From: a virus
Reading direction: 5' to 3' (one strand)
Length of the DNA: 39,040 nucleotides
Virus record (IMG/VR): IMGVR_UViG_3300002460_000084
Coordinates: 1-39,040 of that record
A program made the translations under genes and the position numbers. How positions within the stretch are numbered: position 1 is the first letter of the stretch; each line of letters starts with the position of its first letter. Under the pieces are notes generated by a model. The model was not told the DNA's origin. It saw nothing but the letters and a program-made list of their open reading frames with translations, and made no database searches. Positions 8,073 to 17,074 of this stretch are shown in pieces.

Positions 8073-8978
8073 ATGGCAATCACAGTAACCAGTCTAGCCT
8101 TTGTGGGATCTAACAGCGTAACGAGCCACACTACCGCAAGTCTTGCAATGGCAGCAAATAAACTAATAACTGTTGAGGTTTGGAATAAAGTACCAAGTGG
8201 CACTGCAAACCTTCCCACCTGTACAGGCGCTACAAAGACTTGGACACAAATAGCCACTCAACTTAGCGCGGATAATCTTAACAGAATGACCTTTTTTAGG
8301 TCACTTGATAGTTCCCTTATTACTGAAACCATAACCGCCGACTGTACAGCCACACAAGACTATATAAGAATAAACGTAGTTGAATGGGGAGGGGTTGATA
8401 CGTCAGGTACTAATGGTTCGGGAGCAATAGTTCAAAGTGGAAGTAACACAAACGCAGGGTCACAATCATCAATAACGGTTACACTTTCCGCTTTTGGTAG
8501 TGTTAATAATGCAGCATGGGGTGTTATGGCAAAACCCGGCGTTAATGCAGTAACTTTGGGTAGTGGTTTTACATTAATAGCAGCAGACCAGGGAACTCCT
8601 CAAGTTAATTCGGAATGGAAATTAAATGATAACACGGTTGATTGGTCGTGGACAGCCGAAAGCATTGCAACGGTCGCAATGGCTGTAGAGATTGCAGCAT
8701 CAATACCAATCTTAAAATCTTTATCAGATAACGTAACTTTAACCGAGAGTTTATCTTATGCGTGGGCTAAGAGTAAATCTATATCTTCAAACGTGGGATT
8801 AACAGATTCTTTTACATATGCTCTAAGCAGGAATTTTCCTATATCTTCAAACGTGGGATTAACAGATTCCATATCTTACCAAATGATTCAAAAGGTATAT
8901 AATTCAAACATTAGACCGATTGGGTTTTTGGAAGTGGAAGAAATAAAACCGAGCGTGTATAGTGTTGAGGATAGATAA
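8073..8978 (+). CDS. putative tail fibre/virion protein with internal repeats
   Basis: 301 aa. Residues 1-215 form a beta-rich domain (Thr/Ser/Val/Ala, with WGGVDTSGTNGSGAIV). Residues 220-275 contain three copies of a roughly 20-residue repeat, such as SSNVGLTDSFTYAL and SSNVGLTDSISY. The C-terminus ends in charged residues (EVEEIKPSVYSVEDR). Such repeats are frequent in surface-exposed virion proteins. No Shine-Dalgarno sequence is present; an extended -10 box lies 6 nt before the ATG. The stop overlaps the next ATG by TAATG. Function beyond structural is not recognised. Confidence 0.65.
   Translation: MAITVTSLAFVGSNSVTSHTTASLAMAANKLITVEVWNKVPSGTANLPTCTGATKTWTQIATQLSADNLNRMTFFRSLDSSLITETITADCTATQDYIRINVVEWGGVDTSGTNGSGAIVQSGSNTNAGSQSSITVTLSAFGSVNNAAWGVMAKPGVNAVTLGSGFTLIAADQGTPQVNSEWKLNDNTVDWSWTAESIATVAMAVEIAASIPILKSLSDNVTLTESLSYAWAKSKSISSNVGLTDSFTYALSRNFPISSNVGLTDSISYQMIQKVYNSNIRPIGFLEVEEIKPSVYSVEDR
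8779..8869 (+). repeat. 31-bp direct repeat, 60-bp period
   Basis: A 31-nt sequence at 8779-8809 recurs exactly at 8839-8869 inside the virion gene, in frame (20 codons apart). It encodes the repeated segment ISSNVGLTDS. Exact identity including third positions points to recent tandem duplication. Confidence 0.9.
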
Positions 8979-10126
8979 TGTCACAAGTTATTAAAGTAAA
9001 AAATAATCTAGCAAACGAATCTCCATACAGCTTTTTAAGTAGTTCTATATCTACAGGCGGAACAGCGCTACCCGTTAAAAATATAAATGCATTCCAGGCT
9101 TCTTGGGGCGTTCAACTTGGCAAAACAGGTGAGGAGACATCAGAGATACTTATGATGGGGACAGCAACACCGTCCGGAACTGTGTTAAACACAACGGGAA
9201 CAGTAAAATTTGCTCATTCAACAGATACGCCGGTATATGCTATTAAATACGATCAGATGGTATTTAAGGTATCAACATCAGGAACATCAGGAACTGTGAC
9301 CCCAATTACTGATGGTACCCTAACAATCACTCCTGACTCTACAATCACACAGTTTGACTACGCATCTGGTTCCGTTACCTATGCGTATAAAGTTTCTTTT
9401 AGGAATTCTGTAAGTGGGGAGCAGTCCTCTAACTCTGACTTTATAACTTCGTTGGGATTTTCTTTTTATTCGTTAGCAAAGATAAGGGAACGTGCTAAGA
9501 GTAAATTGTTTTCAGCTAATTACATGAAAGAGGACGCTGTTGTTAATGATTGGGTAAATGAGTGGTTAGAGAAGATGACAAATACTGCTATTGATGTTAA
9601 TAAAGATTATAATATAGGTACAGTTGATGTTTCGTTTGGGACTAATGGTTTAGGAACTATAACATCGGATAACTTTAAGGAAGCAAGAAGAATATGGATA
9701 ACATATAATGGCAGTGACTATTATGAGGCGACAAAGATTGATCCGACAGGATATGTGCCTTCACAATCTTTCAACTCAACCCATCCTTATTTTGAATATG
9801 CTGGAGATAACATAGTTAAAATTCATCCATCAGATAGTGCCGGAACTGTAAGATTAACATATTATACATTGCAAACCGCATTAACTAATGATACTGATAC
9901 ACTTCCAGTTTCTATGCGTGGTTATAGTAAATCGTTTGTTGACTATACTCTATCTATGGCCTATTACCTTGACGATAAAGATGCCAAAGGCAAGCTATTT
10001 ATGGATTCAGCAAATATAGAGTTAGAGAGATTTAGAGTTGAAATTACACCGAGATCAAAAACAGGTCCACAGTTTATACAAATGCTTGATGCAATAAGTG
10101 GGGATGAAGAATCTCATTATCTTTAA
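8978..10126 (+). CDS. putative head-tail connector/adaptor protein
   Basis: 382 aa. The N-terminal half (1-150) is beta-rich and contains GTPSGTVLNTTGTVKFAHSTDTPVY-type strands. From about residue 165 the protein becomes helical (SLAKIRERAKSKLF, VVNDWVNEWLEKM). It then returns to a mixed domain ending in a helical SFVDYTLSMAYYLDDKDAKG segment. Helical modules sensing N-terminal residues and membrane-free architecture resemble connector proteins that sit under the portal. It is coupled to the preceding gene and precedes the tail hub candidate. Assigned by architecture and order only. Confidence 0.55.
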   Translation: MSQVIKVKNNLANESPYSFLSSSISTGGTALPVKNINAFQASWGVQLGKTGEETSEILMMGTATPSGTVLNTTGTVKFAHSTDTPVYAIKYDQMVFKVSTSGTSGTVTPITDGTLTITPDSTITQFDYASGSVTYAYKVSFRNSVSGEQSSNSDFITSLGFSFYSLAKIRERAKSKLFSANYMKEDAVVNDWVNEWLEKMTNTAIDVNKDYNIGTVDVSFGTNGLGTITSDNFKEARRIWITYNGSDYYEATKIDPTGYVPSQSFNSTHPYFEYAGDNIVKIHPSDSAGTVRLTYYTLQTALTNDTDTLPVSMRGYSKSFVDYTLSMAYYLDDKDAKGKLFMDSANIELERFRVEITPRSKTGPQFIQMLDAISGDEESHYL

Positions 10127-10129
10127 GTT

Positions 10130-11551
10130 ATGATTACAAGAGTTGTAAATATAGGAGGGATTAACACTTATGTTAACCCTTTAATAGAGGAAAGAACCGA
10201 CAATAAAGCCTTTTTGACAAGGGCTGTTAATGTTGATTCATATCCTTATGGAGGAAAATCAAAAAGACCTGGATATATAACCTTTTTAGGCACTGCGGAT
10301 GGAAGTGCTATTAATTCCCTATTCTCATGGACAAAAGAAGATGGCACAACACTTTTTAATTATAGAGCGTCTGGAAGTTCCTTATACTATTCAATACAAG
10401 GTACTGGTGCTTGGACATTGGCCGGCAATGGCACAATAAGTGTAGGTAAACATGTTGGCTACGCTGTGCTTGGAGATACGCTTATTATGGGAGATGGGGC
10501 TGGCTCAACAAGACATACTACAAATGGCACATCTTTTACAAATACAACGTTAGCTCCAATTGGAGAACATTTTACACAATTTCAAAGAAGAATATATATA
10601 GGAGGAACATCATCAACCCTTTTTTATTCAACTACAAACGATGCGACAAACTGGAATACATCGGGTACATCCGATTCAAGTTCATTTACCATACCTGGGG
10701 CTGGAAAAATAAATAAAGTTATAAACGCAAATAATAGACTTGTTGCGACTAAAAATTCAGGTTTAGTATACAGATGGGATGGTTATAGTCTTGTGGACAC
10801 ATCAACCTCACTTGGTCCTACATCTCCATATTCTGTTTCCGATGCCGAAGGTTATTTCTTTTGGCTTAACAGACTTGGACATTTTGGTTACGGTGGAGAT
10901 AAACCAAAACTTTTATCAAATGCGATACAAGGGCAAGTTTATAATAATATGGGAAGCGGTATTGCTGGAGCTAATTTTACAACAGCACCTGGAATTGTAC
11001 ATAAATATGATTGGCTATGTGCAGTTGGCACGGTGACTGATGATTTCACAAATGAACCTGTTGCAAATGCAATTATAAAATACTCCTTTCAGAAGAATGA
11101 GTATCTAAATTACTCATTTAATAATAATCCTACAGCGTGGCATAGTTATGTAGATGCTAATGGAATAAATCAACTAATATTTGGTGATAATACTGGACAA
11201 TGTTATCAAATGTCTGGTACTGCAACAACTGATAATGGGGCGCCAATAGCATCTCTTATGCAGTTTGTTTTAGATCATGATAATCCTGAACTTGATAAAA
11301 AATACAACTGGTTTTGGGCTTTTTTTAACCCTGGTTGTGAGGCAAATATTCAAGTAGCTATTTCAGATACATATAGAACTTCGGGTCTTAATTGGGTAGA
11401 AATAGGAGATGCATCATCTGGCGTTGCTGAGTTTAGATTTCCTGAAGGATCAAGAGGAAAGTTACTATTTGTTAAAATATACGAATCTTCATCTAATACG
11501 GGATTTAGATTTTATGGTTGTGTAATAGATGCGGAGTTAATACCACAATGA
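10130..11551 (+). CDS. tail hub / DNA-stabilisation-like beta-propeller protein
   Basis: 473 aa. The N-terminal segment (RAVNVDSYPYGGKSKRPGY, residues 31-49) resembles the opening of short-tailed-phage tail hub proteins of the P22 gp10 type, which plug the portal after packaging. The rest is built of repeated beta blades (AVLGDTLIMGDGAG, RIYIGGTSSTLFYS, VNAN-RLVATKNSG). Together with a P22-size portal and no tape measure, it supports a podovirus-like particle. The ATG lies 3 nt after the upstream stop and lacks a strong ribosome binding site, so coupling is likely. Similarity is from memory of the family. Confidence 0.6.
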   Translation: MITRVVNIGGINTYVNPLIEERTDNKAFLTRAVNVDSYPYGGKSKRPGYITFLGTADGSAINSLFSWTKEDGTTLFNYRASGSSLYYSIQGTGAWTLAGNGTISVGKHVGYAVLGDTLIMGDGAGSTRHTTNGTSFTNTTLAPIGEHFTQFQRRIYIGGTSSTLFYSTTNDATNWNTSGTSDSSSFTIPGAGKINKVINANNRLVATKNSGLVYRWDGYSLVDTSTSLGPTSPYSVSDAEGYFFWLNRLGHFGYGGDKPKLLSNAIQGQVYNNMGSGIAGANFTTAPGIVHKYDWLCAVGTVTDDFTNEPVANAIIKYSFQKNEYLNYSFNNNPTAWHSYVDANGINQLIFGDNTGQCYQMSGTATTDNGAPIASLMQFVLDHDNPELDKKYNWFWAFFNPGCEANIQVAISDTYRTSGLNWVEIGDASSGVAEFRFPEGSRGKLLFVKIYESSSNTGFRFYGCVIDAELIPQ

Positions 11552-11561
11552 AAGGACTAAA

Positions 11562-12995
11562 ATGAGCGAACTTGATCAATATCTAATGCCAACAAATTCT
11601 CCAATTAATATGGGTACGACTGTGAGTGCTTACCAGGTTGACTCTCTTTATGAGGACAGTTCCATTAGAACAGCAGGTATTCAAGGAAGTGCTGTTATTG
11701 ATAGTAAGATGGGTACATTTTCCGCTGGGAAAATAACAGCTGGAACGATTGTAGCTGATGTTGCATATGCTGGAACGTTAACAGCAAATCAATTAAATGG
11801 TGGAACACTAACACTTGGCGGAACGGTAAACGGTAACGGTGTTATGCAGATAAAAAATGCTGCTGGTACTACTATTGTACAAGGAGATAATCTTGGACAT
11901 CATTATTATGGCACAAGTGGAACACAGGAGTTAATAAGGGTAGATAGTACGGGATTACATGCATTAAATACTGGAGGTACAACACTTTATGAGATAAAAG
12001 CTGATGGGTTTTTTGCGTATGGTACAACCTCCGATGTCATACAAGTACGAGAAACTTCATCTACTGCTAACTCGTATGGATTCTTGGGTTACACAACATC
12101 ATCCGGAAATCCTTATTTTTATATATTAACCGGAGATAGCAAAGGACTTTTTATTCAAACCAGTCTAAAAGCATTTGTTGTTTCCAGCACTGATTTAAAC
12201 TTAATCGCAGGAACTGATGCCACTCTGACAGCGGACAATGATATGTTCATAGTTTGTGATGCAAACGACAACGCATCCGGAGCTATGTACTTTAAGAATT
12301 ACAACTCCCGTAACTACAGATTTTGGGACAAGAACAATGGGGTTTATAGAACATTAACAATGGATTCTGATAAAACTGCTATTATGCCAACAAGGGATGG
12401 GTATAAGGCATTATACTGTGTTGAATCTCCTGAAGTTTGGTTTATGGATTTCGTAGAGAAAAAAGATCATTTAGATCCGTATTTTGAGGATGTTACTATT
12501 CCTCCTTATAAGTATATTCAGTGTGACGATGGAACGTACCAAGTATGGGGTAAAAGAAAGGGTAAGGAAGATAAAAGGTTTGAACCCAAGAGTGTTAGTG
12601 AGTTCATAGAAAATGATAAATTTTGGTCTCAGGCACAAAGACCATCAAAACCCGACTATAGTAATCTTATAAGTAAACTATCGCAATATAGGGAAGAATG
12701 GGGGAGTGCGGAGGAATTGGAAGAATACAAGTATTTAGAGAAGAATATAATGGCTTTTAAATCTACAGATGGAGAGAGGGTAGAGGTTGAGGAACCTATA
12801 TTCGTGTCTAAACTGAGAAAGTCTGGAAACCCGCACCCTTTAAAAGAAGTTGCAATGAAGAAAATAGATGATGTGGTAGAAAAATTAAAAAGTGGTATAT
12901 TTATAGATATACAGGATGAACAGGAAGTTCCTAAATTTGATAAAACGAAAGGTATAAAAAGGTTAGAATCTACAAAATACGATGCCAACGATTGA
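11562..12995 (+). CDS. tail fibre / tail-associated protein
   Basis: 477 aa. The N-terminal part (25-110) has repetitive fibre-type strands (GKITAGTIVADVAYAGTLTA). A central beta region follows (GFFAYGTTSDVIQVRET). The C-terminal 190 residues are different: an ALYCVESPEVWFMDF segment, then a charged helical tail with FSKL-type repeats of Lys/Glu. The layout suggests a shaft plus a tip or chaperone-like C-terminus. An AAAGGACT site precedes the ATG and the stop overlaps the next gene by 14 nt. Host-binding function is inferred. Confidence 0.7.
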   Translation: MSELDQYLMPTNSPINMGTTVSAYQVDSLYEDSSIRTAGIQGSAVIDSKMGTFSAGKITAGTIVADVAYAGTLTANQLNGGTLTLGGTVNGNGVMQIKNAAGTTIVQGDNLGHHYYGTSGTQELIRVDSTGLHALNTGGTTLYEIKADGFFAYGTTSDVIQVRETSSTANSYGFLGYTTSSGNPYFYILTGDSKGLFIQTSLKAFVVSSTDLNLIAGTDATLTADNDMFIVCDANDNASGAMYFKNYNSRNYRFWDKNNGVYRTLTMDSDKTAIMPTRDGYKALYCVESPEVWFMDFVEKKDHLDPYFEDVTIPPYKYIQCDDGTYQVWGKRKGKEDKRFEPKSVSEFIENDKFWSQAQRPSKPDYSNLISKLSQYREEWGSAEELEEYKYLEKNIMAFKSTDGERVEVEEPIFVSKLRKSGNPHPLKEVAMKKIDDVVEKLKSGIFIDIQDEQEVPKFDKTKGIKRLESTKYDAND

Positions 12996-13974
12996 TGAGC
13001 AAATTGCAAATTTAAAATCTCAGGGCAAATCAGAATCTACATCTAAAAGTCTTGCTAAACTTGTCAAAGCGAGACAAACAAGTGGTGGAAGTACAACTGT
13101 ATATGGAAATACTGGACTTGCAAACCCCGCAACACAGGGAATTTCTACCGGCTCAATATCTTCATCTGGTAATAGTTCCGATGTTATTAGCCGTGCTATT
13201 GCTATGCAAAACCAGGCCATACAACCGGCGGTTAATACATTACAACAAGGAATACCGGAAATCCAACAGAAATTTGCAACCGCAACATCTCAAGTTCAAG
13301 CGGAGATGGAACCTTTAAAACAGCGATACCAAAATCTTTTGAACAGCATAAAAGGAAATCAAACTATAGCCGAAAATAGACAATCTGTTACTACATCTGG
13401 AGAACTTGGTAAAAGAGGAATATCTGGAGACAGTACGTTAGCACAACAGGAGTTAACAAATGCGTTAAACCCAATTACACAGCAATATACAACTCTTGCA
13501 ACAGACACGGGTTTACAGCGTGAGGCTGATCTTCGCAATCTTGCAAATCAAGTCACTAATTTAACAGGACAGCAAACGGAAAGTGTCAGAAGTGTATTAA
13601 ATGCAATAGCTCAATTACAGGCAGGAGCTGGACAAACTGGGATATCTCAGGGTATACAACAAGGACAGTTCGGGCAGACACTTGCAAATACACAAGCGCA
13701 ACAGGCGTTGGACTTGCAAAAGTATTTGCAAACCACATTACCGTTAGCACAAAGGGAACTTAATAAACCCTATTATCAACCCGATCCTACTGGAGACTTG
13801 ATTAAGCAATTACAAGCAAGGCTTATACAACAACAGATTGACTCTGAATCAAGAGTTGGTACTGGATCGTCAATAGCAAACGATGCGACAAACTTTATAG
13901 GGTTGCCTCCGTTGGATTTTAGTAATCTTAATGTTATGCCATTAAATTTACCATCGGGGGTGAAACTTCGTTAA
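12982..13974 (+). CDS. Gln-rich internal virion (ejection) protein candidate
   Basis: 330 aa, rich in Gln, Ala, Thr and Asn, predicted almost wholly helical from residue 65 on (for example LQQGIPEIQQKFATATSQVQ and QAEMEPLKQRYQNLL). There is a short basic N-terminus and a C-terminal Pro/Leu-rich tail. Long Gln-rich helical proteins located just downstream of tail genes and upstream of a large hydrophobic protein resemble podovirus ejection proteins. It overlaps the upstream fibre gene by 14 nt. No enzymatic motif is seen. Confidence 0.6.
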   Translation: MPTIDEQIANLKSQGKSESTSKSLAKLVKARQTSGGSTTVYGNTGLANPATQGISTGSISSSGNSSDVISRAIAMQNQAIQPAVNTLQQGIPEIQQKFATATSQVQAEMEPLKQRYQNLLNSIKGNQTIAENRQSVTTSGELGKRGISGDSTLAQQELTNALNPITQQYTTLATDTGLQREADLRNLANQVTNLTGQQTESVRSVLNAIAQLQAGAGQTGISQGIQQGQFGQTLANTQAQQALDLQKYLQTTLPLAQRELNKPYYQPDPTGDLIKQLQARLIQQQIDSESRVGTGSSIANDATNFIGLPPLDFSNLNVMPLNLPSGVKLR

Positions 13975-13977
13975 CAA

Positions 13978-16128
13978 ATGCCATTAAATTTTTCAGATCC
14001 ACAAGAGGTTAGGCTGTTTAGATCACAGCAATTACAAAAGGGAAGAAATCCACAAGAGGTTGATAACTTCATTAGGCAACAAGTACAAACAGAGGTTTCT
14101 TCTTCTGGAATGTCAGCTTTGGGCGGACTCGATGCTATAACATCCCCCGAACCTATAGATACAAGAAACAGAGGGTTTTTAGCGGAGATGGCAAGAAGTA
14201 TTGTTAACCCCGTAATCAAAGGTGTTAATATCATTGGAGAATCTTTGGGACAAACAGGAAGGACAGTTTCTGATTTAGATCGTATAAAACTTCTCTTAGG
14301 AAGAGATATAAGCGAGAAATCCGCTCAAAGAATAGCAAATGAACCAATAAATGTTTTTGCGCCAGAAGATTTAGTAAGAGATATATCGGGAAACATTGGA
14401 AAAGGAGTATCAGAAGGTTTTAGAGGCGGAGCTGGAATAGCTAATTTAGTAGCATTATTGTCAGGTGGAGGACTAAAATCAACAATAGGAAAGATCGCTC
14501 CAAAGGCTGTATCCACAATTGCTCCCTTATCTACTGGAGCTAAAGTAGTAGGTACTTTCGGAAGGGAAGCGTTACTTGGTACATTGTATGGGGGCGCGCA
14601 GGAGAAATCGACATTGAAGTCCTCTCTCGGTACGGGACTTTTAGCTGGAGGAATGGGTGGAATTATACAAGCATCAGCTCCCGTTGTTAAAGGAGTTGTA
14701 GGTAAAGTTGCGCCCAAACTTAGCGATATTGCGACAACTCTTGAGGAAAGATCATTCATCAAAAGGTTCGGAAGACCTACTAAATCGGAAGGTGCGGTTT
14801 CCTTAATTAAAGATGCTAACACAATTCCTGAATTTCGTGGCGCTAAGAATATCGGAAATCTTGTCGATAAGTCAACAAGTATTTTAAAAAAAGATGGTCC
14901 GACAATAAATAATATAACTATTAAATTGTCTAAACAAGGAAAGATTATAGATGCCAGTAGCGTTGTTTCCTTCTTAGAAAAAGAACTTAAAGATGCTCCA
15001 ACTACAGGTGCCAAAAGAACAATACAAAAAGTTCTCGATGAAGTAATGTCTGATTTATCACCACCAGAAGCCAGCGTTCGTTCTTTAACGGACTTTGTTG
15101 AAACTACAAAATCTACTCTAGATATAGACCCTAATCTTTTTTATAAAATAAAGCAAGATTATGGAAAGAGAATAAACTGGGATAAGTTTGACCCCTCAAA
15201 GGAAAATGAGGCAAATCTGTACGGGCAGGTTTATAGCAAAATGAACGTTGTAATGGATAAGATGTTAAAAGATAACGGATTTTCTGAATTTAGAGTTGTA
15301 AATAACAGACTTCATGTTGCAAGCAAAGTAAATGATTTTGCCACAAGAATATCTAACACAGTACCTACAGGAAATAATTTAGGACTTTTAGATACTTTGT
15401 TTGGTGTGGGTACATTTGCAGTCACAAAAAACCCGTTAGGTCTCTTGAGTGGTATACTTGGACGTAAGATAGTGGAATCACCACAAGCGACAGGTTTAGC
15501 AAGTAAATCATTAGAATTAGGAGGAGATTTGTTAGAAAAAGCAACAATACCACAAATACCATCAAGTTTAGCAAGAATTCTTGCGGGAGGTGTGACATTA
15601 CCAAAAGCCTTAACGCAAGGTCAGTTTGCGGAACAGCAACGGACACAAGTTCCTGAAATTACCCAACAAATACCACAAGCCACACAGAGAGGGGGTGGGA
15701 TTAGTAAAGAGATGCAAGATACAATATTTATGTTAAAGGTTTTAGATCCCAAGAACGCCGATGTATACAATAATTTAGCTGGTAGTGGGGTTGATAAAAA
15801 GACAGAAGCACAAGTCGCTAGAGATAATACACAATTCCTTATAGAGAACGCTTTTTCTCAGTTACAGACTAACCCTAAATTAAGAACAGGTCTTATTGGA
15901 TCTCCTACAGAACAATTAAAGGCTAAAATAGGTATTGCAGACCAGCCCACACTTGATTTTAATATAACCATTTCGAATCTTAACGCAACAATAGCCAAAG
16001 CGAGGGGAGGTACTTCTTTTACTCCAAACGAACAGAAACTACTTGACAGATATGCTCCCAAAGTTGGAGATAGTAGGCAAGAGTTGTTAACTAAGTTAAG
16101 AAAACTAAATGAAGTGTTTAATCAGTAA
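13978..16128 (+). CDS. large internal virion / ejection protein candidate
   Basis: 716 aa. The N-terminal 45 residues hold a helical, Gln-rich motif (RLFRSQQLQKGRNPQEVDNF). A Gly/Ala-rich hydrophobic region with possible membrane-active segments spans about 125-245 (GFRGGAGIANLVALLSGGG, LLAGGMGGIIQASAP). A helical charged centre (270-450) and a second hydrophobic stretch (460-490) follow, then a Gln-rich tail. Size, last place in the virion operon and amphipathic pieces fit DNA-ejection proteins. No transglycosylase motif was found. It starts 3 nt after the preceding stop. Confidence 0.6.
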   Translation: MPLNFSDPQEVRLFRSQQLQKGRNPQEVDNFIRQQVQTEVSSSGMSALGGLDAITSPEPIDTRNRGFLAEMARSIVNPVIKGVNIIGESLGQTGRTVSDLDRIKLLLGRDISEKSAQRIANEPINVFAPEDLVRDISGNIGKGVSEGFRGGAGIANLVALLSGGGLKSTIGKIAPKAVSTIAPLSTGAKVVGTFGREALLGTLYGGAQEKSTLKSSLGTGLLAGGMGGIIQASAPVVKGVVGKVAPKLSDIATTLEERSFIKRFGRPTKSEGAVSLIKDANTIPEFRGAKNIGNLVDKSTSILKKDGPTINNITIKLSKQGKIIDASSVVSFLEKELKDAPTTGAKRTIQKVLDEVMSDLSPPEASVRSLTDFVETTKSTLDIDPNLFYKIKQDYGKRINWDKFDPSKENEANLYGQVYSKMNVVMDKMLKDNGFSEFRVVNNRLHVASKVNDFATRISNTVPTGNNLGLLDTLFGVGTFAVTKNPLGLLSGILGRKIVESPQATGLASKSLELGGDLLEKATIPQIPSSLARILAGGVTLPKALTQGQFAEQQRTQVPEITQQIPQATQRGGGISKEMQDTIFMLKVLDPKNADVYNNLAGSGVDKKTEAQVARDNTQFLIENAFSQLQTNPKLRTGLIGSPTEQLKAKIGIADQPTLDFNITISNLNATIAKARGGTSFTPNEQKLLDRYAPKVGDSRQELLTKLRKLNEVFNQ

Positions 16129-16130
16129 TC

Positions 16131-16193
16131 TTACAAATCGAACATAAGTATAAACAGACCGTACAATAGAGCTAGAAATAAAATCATTAGCAT
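16131..16193 (-). CDS. candidate 20-aa hydrophobic micropeptide
   Basis: The frame starts at an ATG at 16193 and encodes MLMILFLALLYGLFILMFDL, a single hydrophobic helix. A TATAAT on the minus strand (16200-16205) lies 6 nt before the ATG, but no matching -35 box is visible. It ends 3 bp from the virion gene's stop, on the opposite strand. Its size makes chance occurrence quite possible. Confidence 0.25.
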   Translation of the reverse strand: MLMILFLALLYGLFILMFDL

Positions 16194-16264
16194 ACTATAA
16201 TTATATACCTATTCTTCAACCACAATTACAAAACTTGCTCAATATGTTAGGAGCGCAAGCTGGA

Positions 16265-16345
16265 TCAAGGCTCTAAGAAGAACCCTAATACACCCATTAT
16301 TACTATTCCTGCTACTGCTGACAATAACATAATTATTATATCCAT
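16265..16345 (-). CDS. candidate 26-aa membrane micropeptide with its own promoter
   Basis: The frame encodes a 26-residue peptide that is almost entirely hydrophobic (MDIIIMLLSAVAGIVIMGVL, then GFFLEP), a single predicted membrane helix. A near-consensus promoter (TTGACG, 17 nt, TATAAT) ends exactly 6 nt before the ATG, so the mRNA would be leaderless. Small hydrophobic peptides of this kind include type I toxins and regulators of lysis, but no antitoxin RNA could be identified. Function unknown. Confidence 0.4.
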   Translation of the reverse strand: MDIIIMLLSAVAGIVIMGVLGFFLEP

Positions 16346-16351
16346 GTGTTG

Positions 16352-16380
16352 ATTATACTCCTTATATATACCGTCGTCAA
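16352..16380 (-). promoter_or_regulatory. minus-strand promoter for the 26-aa peptide
   Basis: On the minus strand TTGACG (16375-16380) and TATAAT (16352-16357) are separated by 17 nt. The -10 box lies 6 nt from the ATG at 16345. Confidence 0.6.
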
Positions 16381-16625
16381 ACTACCCTCTTATAAGAAAA
16401 AAACACTTGCCCTAGTTTCATACTATATACTATACGCCTCGATGAGTAATATTTTTGCCACAGCTTCAAACCTCTAACCCCCGACCCGATTACGTTGTTT
16501 TTGGCACTTACGGAACTTTCATAAAAAAATGACCATTTGCCGATTATGTAGTTTTCATTCAAATCCAACCTGTGCCTATTTGTGGGAGGCAGCACACCGT
16601 GTCCATAAAGTTTTTAAAGAACAAA

Positions 16626-16646
16626 AAACACGCCTCTTGCGTGTTT
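16626..16646 (-). terminator. terminator-like hairpin, best on minus strand
   Basis: AAACACGC (16626-16633) pairs perfectly with GCGTGTTT (16639-16646) over a 5-nt loop. Read on the minus strand it is followed by six Ts, so it is a good minus-strand terminator. On the plus strand only three Ts follow. Confidence 0.6.
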
Positions 16647-16701
16647 GCTATATTTGTGGTATTTTGTGTGTAATATTTTCTTCACAGAATAAATATACAT
16701 T

Positions 16702-16731
16702 AAAGCCCGAGACCTTGTCAAGGGCTTTTTT
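16702..16731 (+). terminator. intrinsic terminator downstream of the virion operon
   Basis: AAAGCCC (16702-16708) pairs with GGGCTTT (16722-16728) and six Ts run to 16731. The 13-nt loop can form extra TTG/CAA pairing. It is placed to end virion transcripts before the lysis promoter at 16803. Confidence 0.75.
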
Positions 16732-16802
16732 GTTTGTATGTCATATATATTCACATTGCGTTGTCACAATATCCATAGACGGTTGGCACTCTCGCATTTC
16801 AT

Positions 16803-16824
16803 TTGACAACAATTTTAGTATAAT
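16803..16824 (+). promoter_or_regulatory. promoter of the lysis region
   Basis: TTGACA lies at 16803-16808. TATAAT at 16819-16824 is too close to it for normal spacing; with a 17-nt spacer the -10 would be TACACT at 16826-16831. The ATG of the first small gene is at 16833, 8 nt after TATAAT. Which -10 box is used cannot be settled by eye. Confidence 0.5.
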
Positions 16825-16832
16825 ATACACTA

Positions 16833-17054
16833 ATGCGTACATTCTATACTCTATTAATTATTGGTATAATTGTACATTTTATACCAACAGCGAAGGAGCG
16901 TGAGACCATATGGGAACGATTAAAAATAGAACCTTCGAAAAGGCGGAGATTAAAAAAGAATACTACATTATTAAAGAACCGTGGTGGGTTAATCCAATCC
17001 CTAAAATTGAAAATAAAAAGAGTCATAAACCGTCTTACGTACAGCTCTCCTTAA
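16833..17054 (+). CDS. possible small membrane protein, start of lysis region
   Basis: 73 aa: a hydrophobic N-terminal helix (MRTFYTLLIIGIIVHFIP) followed by a very basic tail (KRRRLKKN). The ATG is 8 nt from a TATAAT and has no ribosome binding site, so it would be leaderless. From 16910 on it overlaps a second frame with a ribosome binding site and better-balanced composition, so the tail may be a frame shadow. A holin-type membrane role is possible from position, not shown. Confidence 0.35.
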   Translation: MRTFYTLLIIGIIVHFIPTAKERETIWERLKIEPSKRRRLKKNTTLLKNRGGLIQSLKLKIKRVINRLTYSSP

Positions 17055-17062
17055 GAATATGA
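16910..17062 (+). CDS. small protein of unknown function
   Basis: 50 aa with mixed charge (MGTIKNRTFEKAEIKKEYY, then IIKEPWWVNPIPKIENKK). AAGGAG lies at 16893-16898, 11 nt before the ATG, a little far. It overlaps the frame starting at 16833, and only one of the two may be expressed beyond 16910. It is followed 12 nt later by a membrane protein gene and the amidase. No family recognised. Confidence 0.45.
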   Translation: MGTIKNRTFEKAEIKKEYYIIKEPWWVNPIPKIENKKSHKPSYVQLSLRI

Positions 17063-17074
17063 TAATATAAGGAG

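Larger units (their letters stand above)
16129..16832 (+). other. 704-bp mostly non-coding interval after the virion operon
   Basis: This AT-rich interval separates virion genes from the lysis region. It holds two tiny minus-strand ORFs with upstream -10 boxes (16131-16193 and 16265-16345), two hairpins (16626-16646 and 16702-16731) and a promoter at 16803. Between about 16400 and 16620 I see no convincing gene: the longer frames there lack ribosome binding sites and cross the hairpins. No tRNA could be folded. Confidence 0.6.

Noticed and set aside
14325-15014. 229-aa minus-strand ORF
   Set aside because: It is antisense to the 716-aa ejection protein, without ribosome binding site or domain.
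16377-16595. 72-aa minus-strand ORF
   Set aside because: No ribosome binding site or conserved-looking domain; it overlaps the promoter of the 26-aa peptide.
16440-16620. tRNA-like element (TTCAAAT near 16558)
   Set aside because: The flanking 5-nt arms do not pair as a T-stem and no matching acceptor or anticodon arm was found.
16529-16903. 124-aa plus-strand ORF
   Set aside because: It has no ribosome binding site, crosses two hairpins, one followed by six Ts, and its composition is irregular (Cys/Trp scatter).
16833-17054. Sole small gene at the lysis region head
   Set aside because: Not rejected outright: kept at low confidence because the overlapping 16910 frame has the better ribosome binding site and composition.
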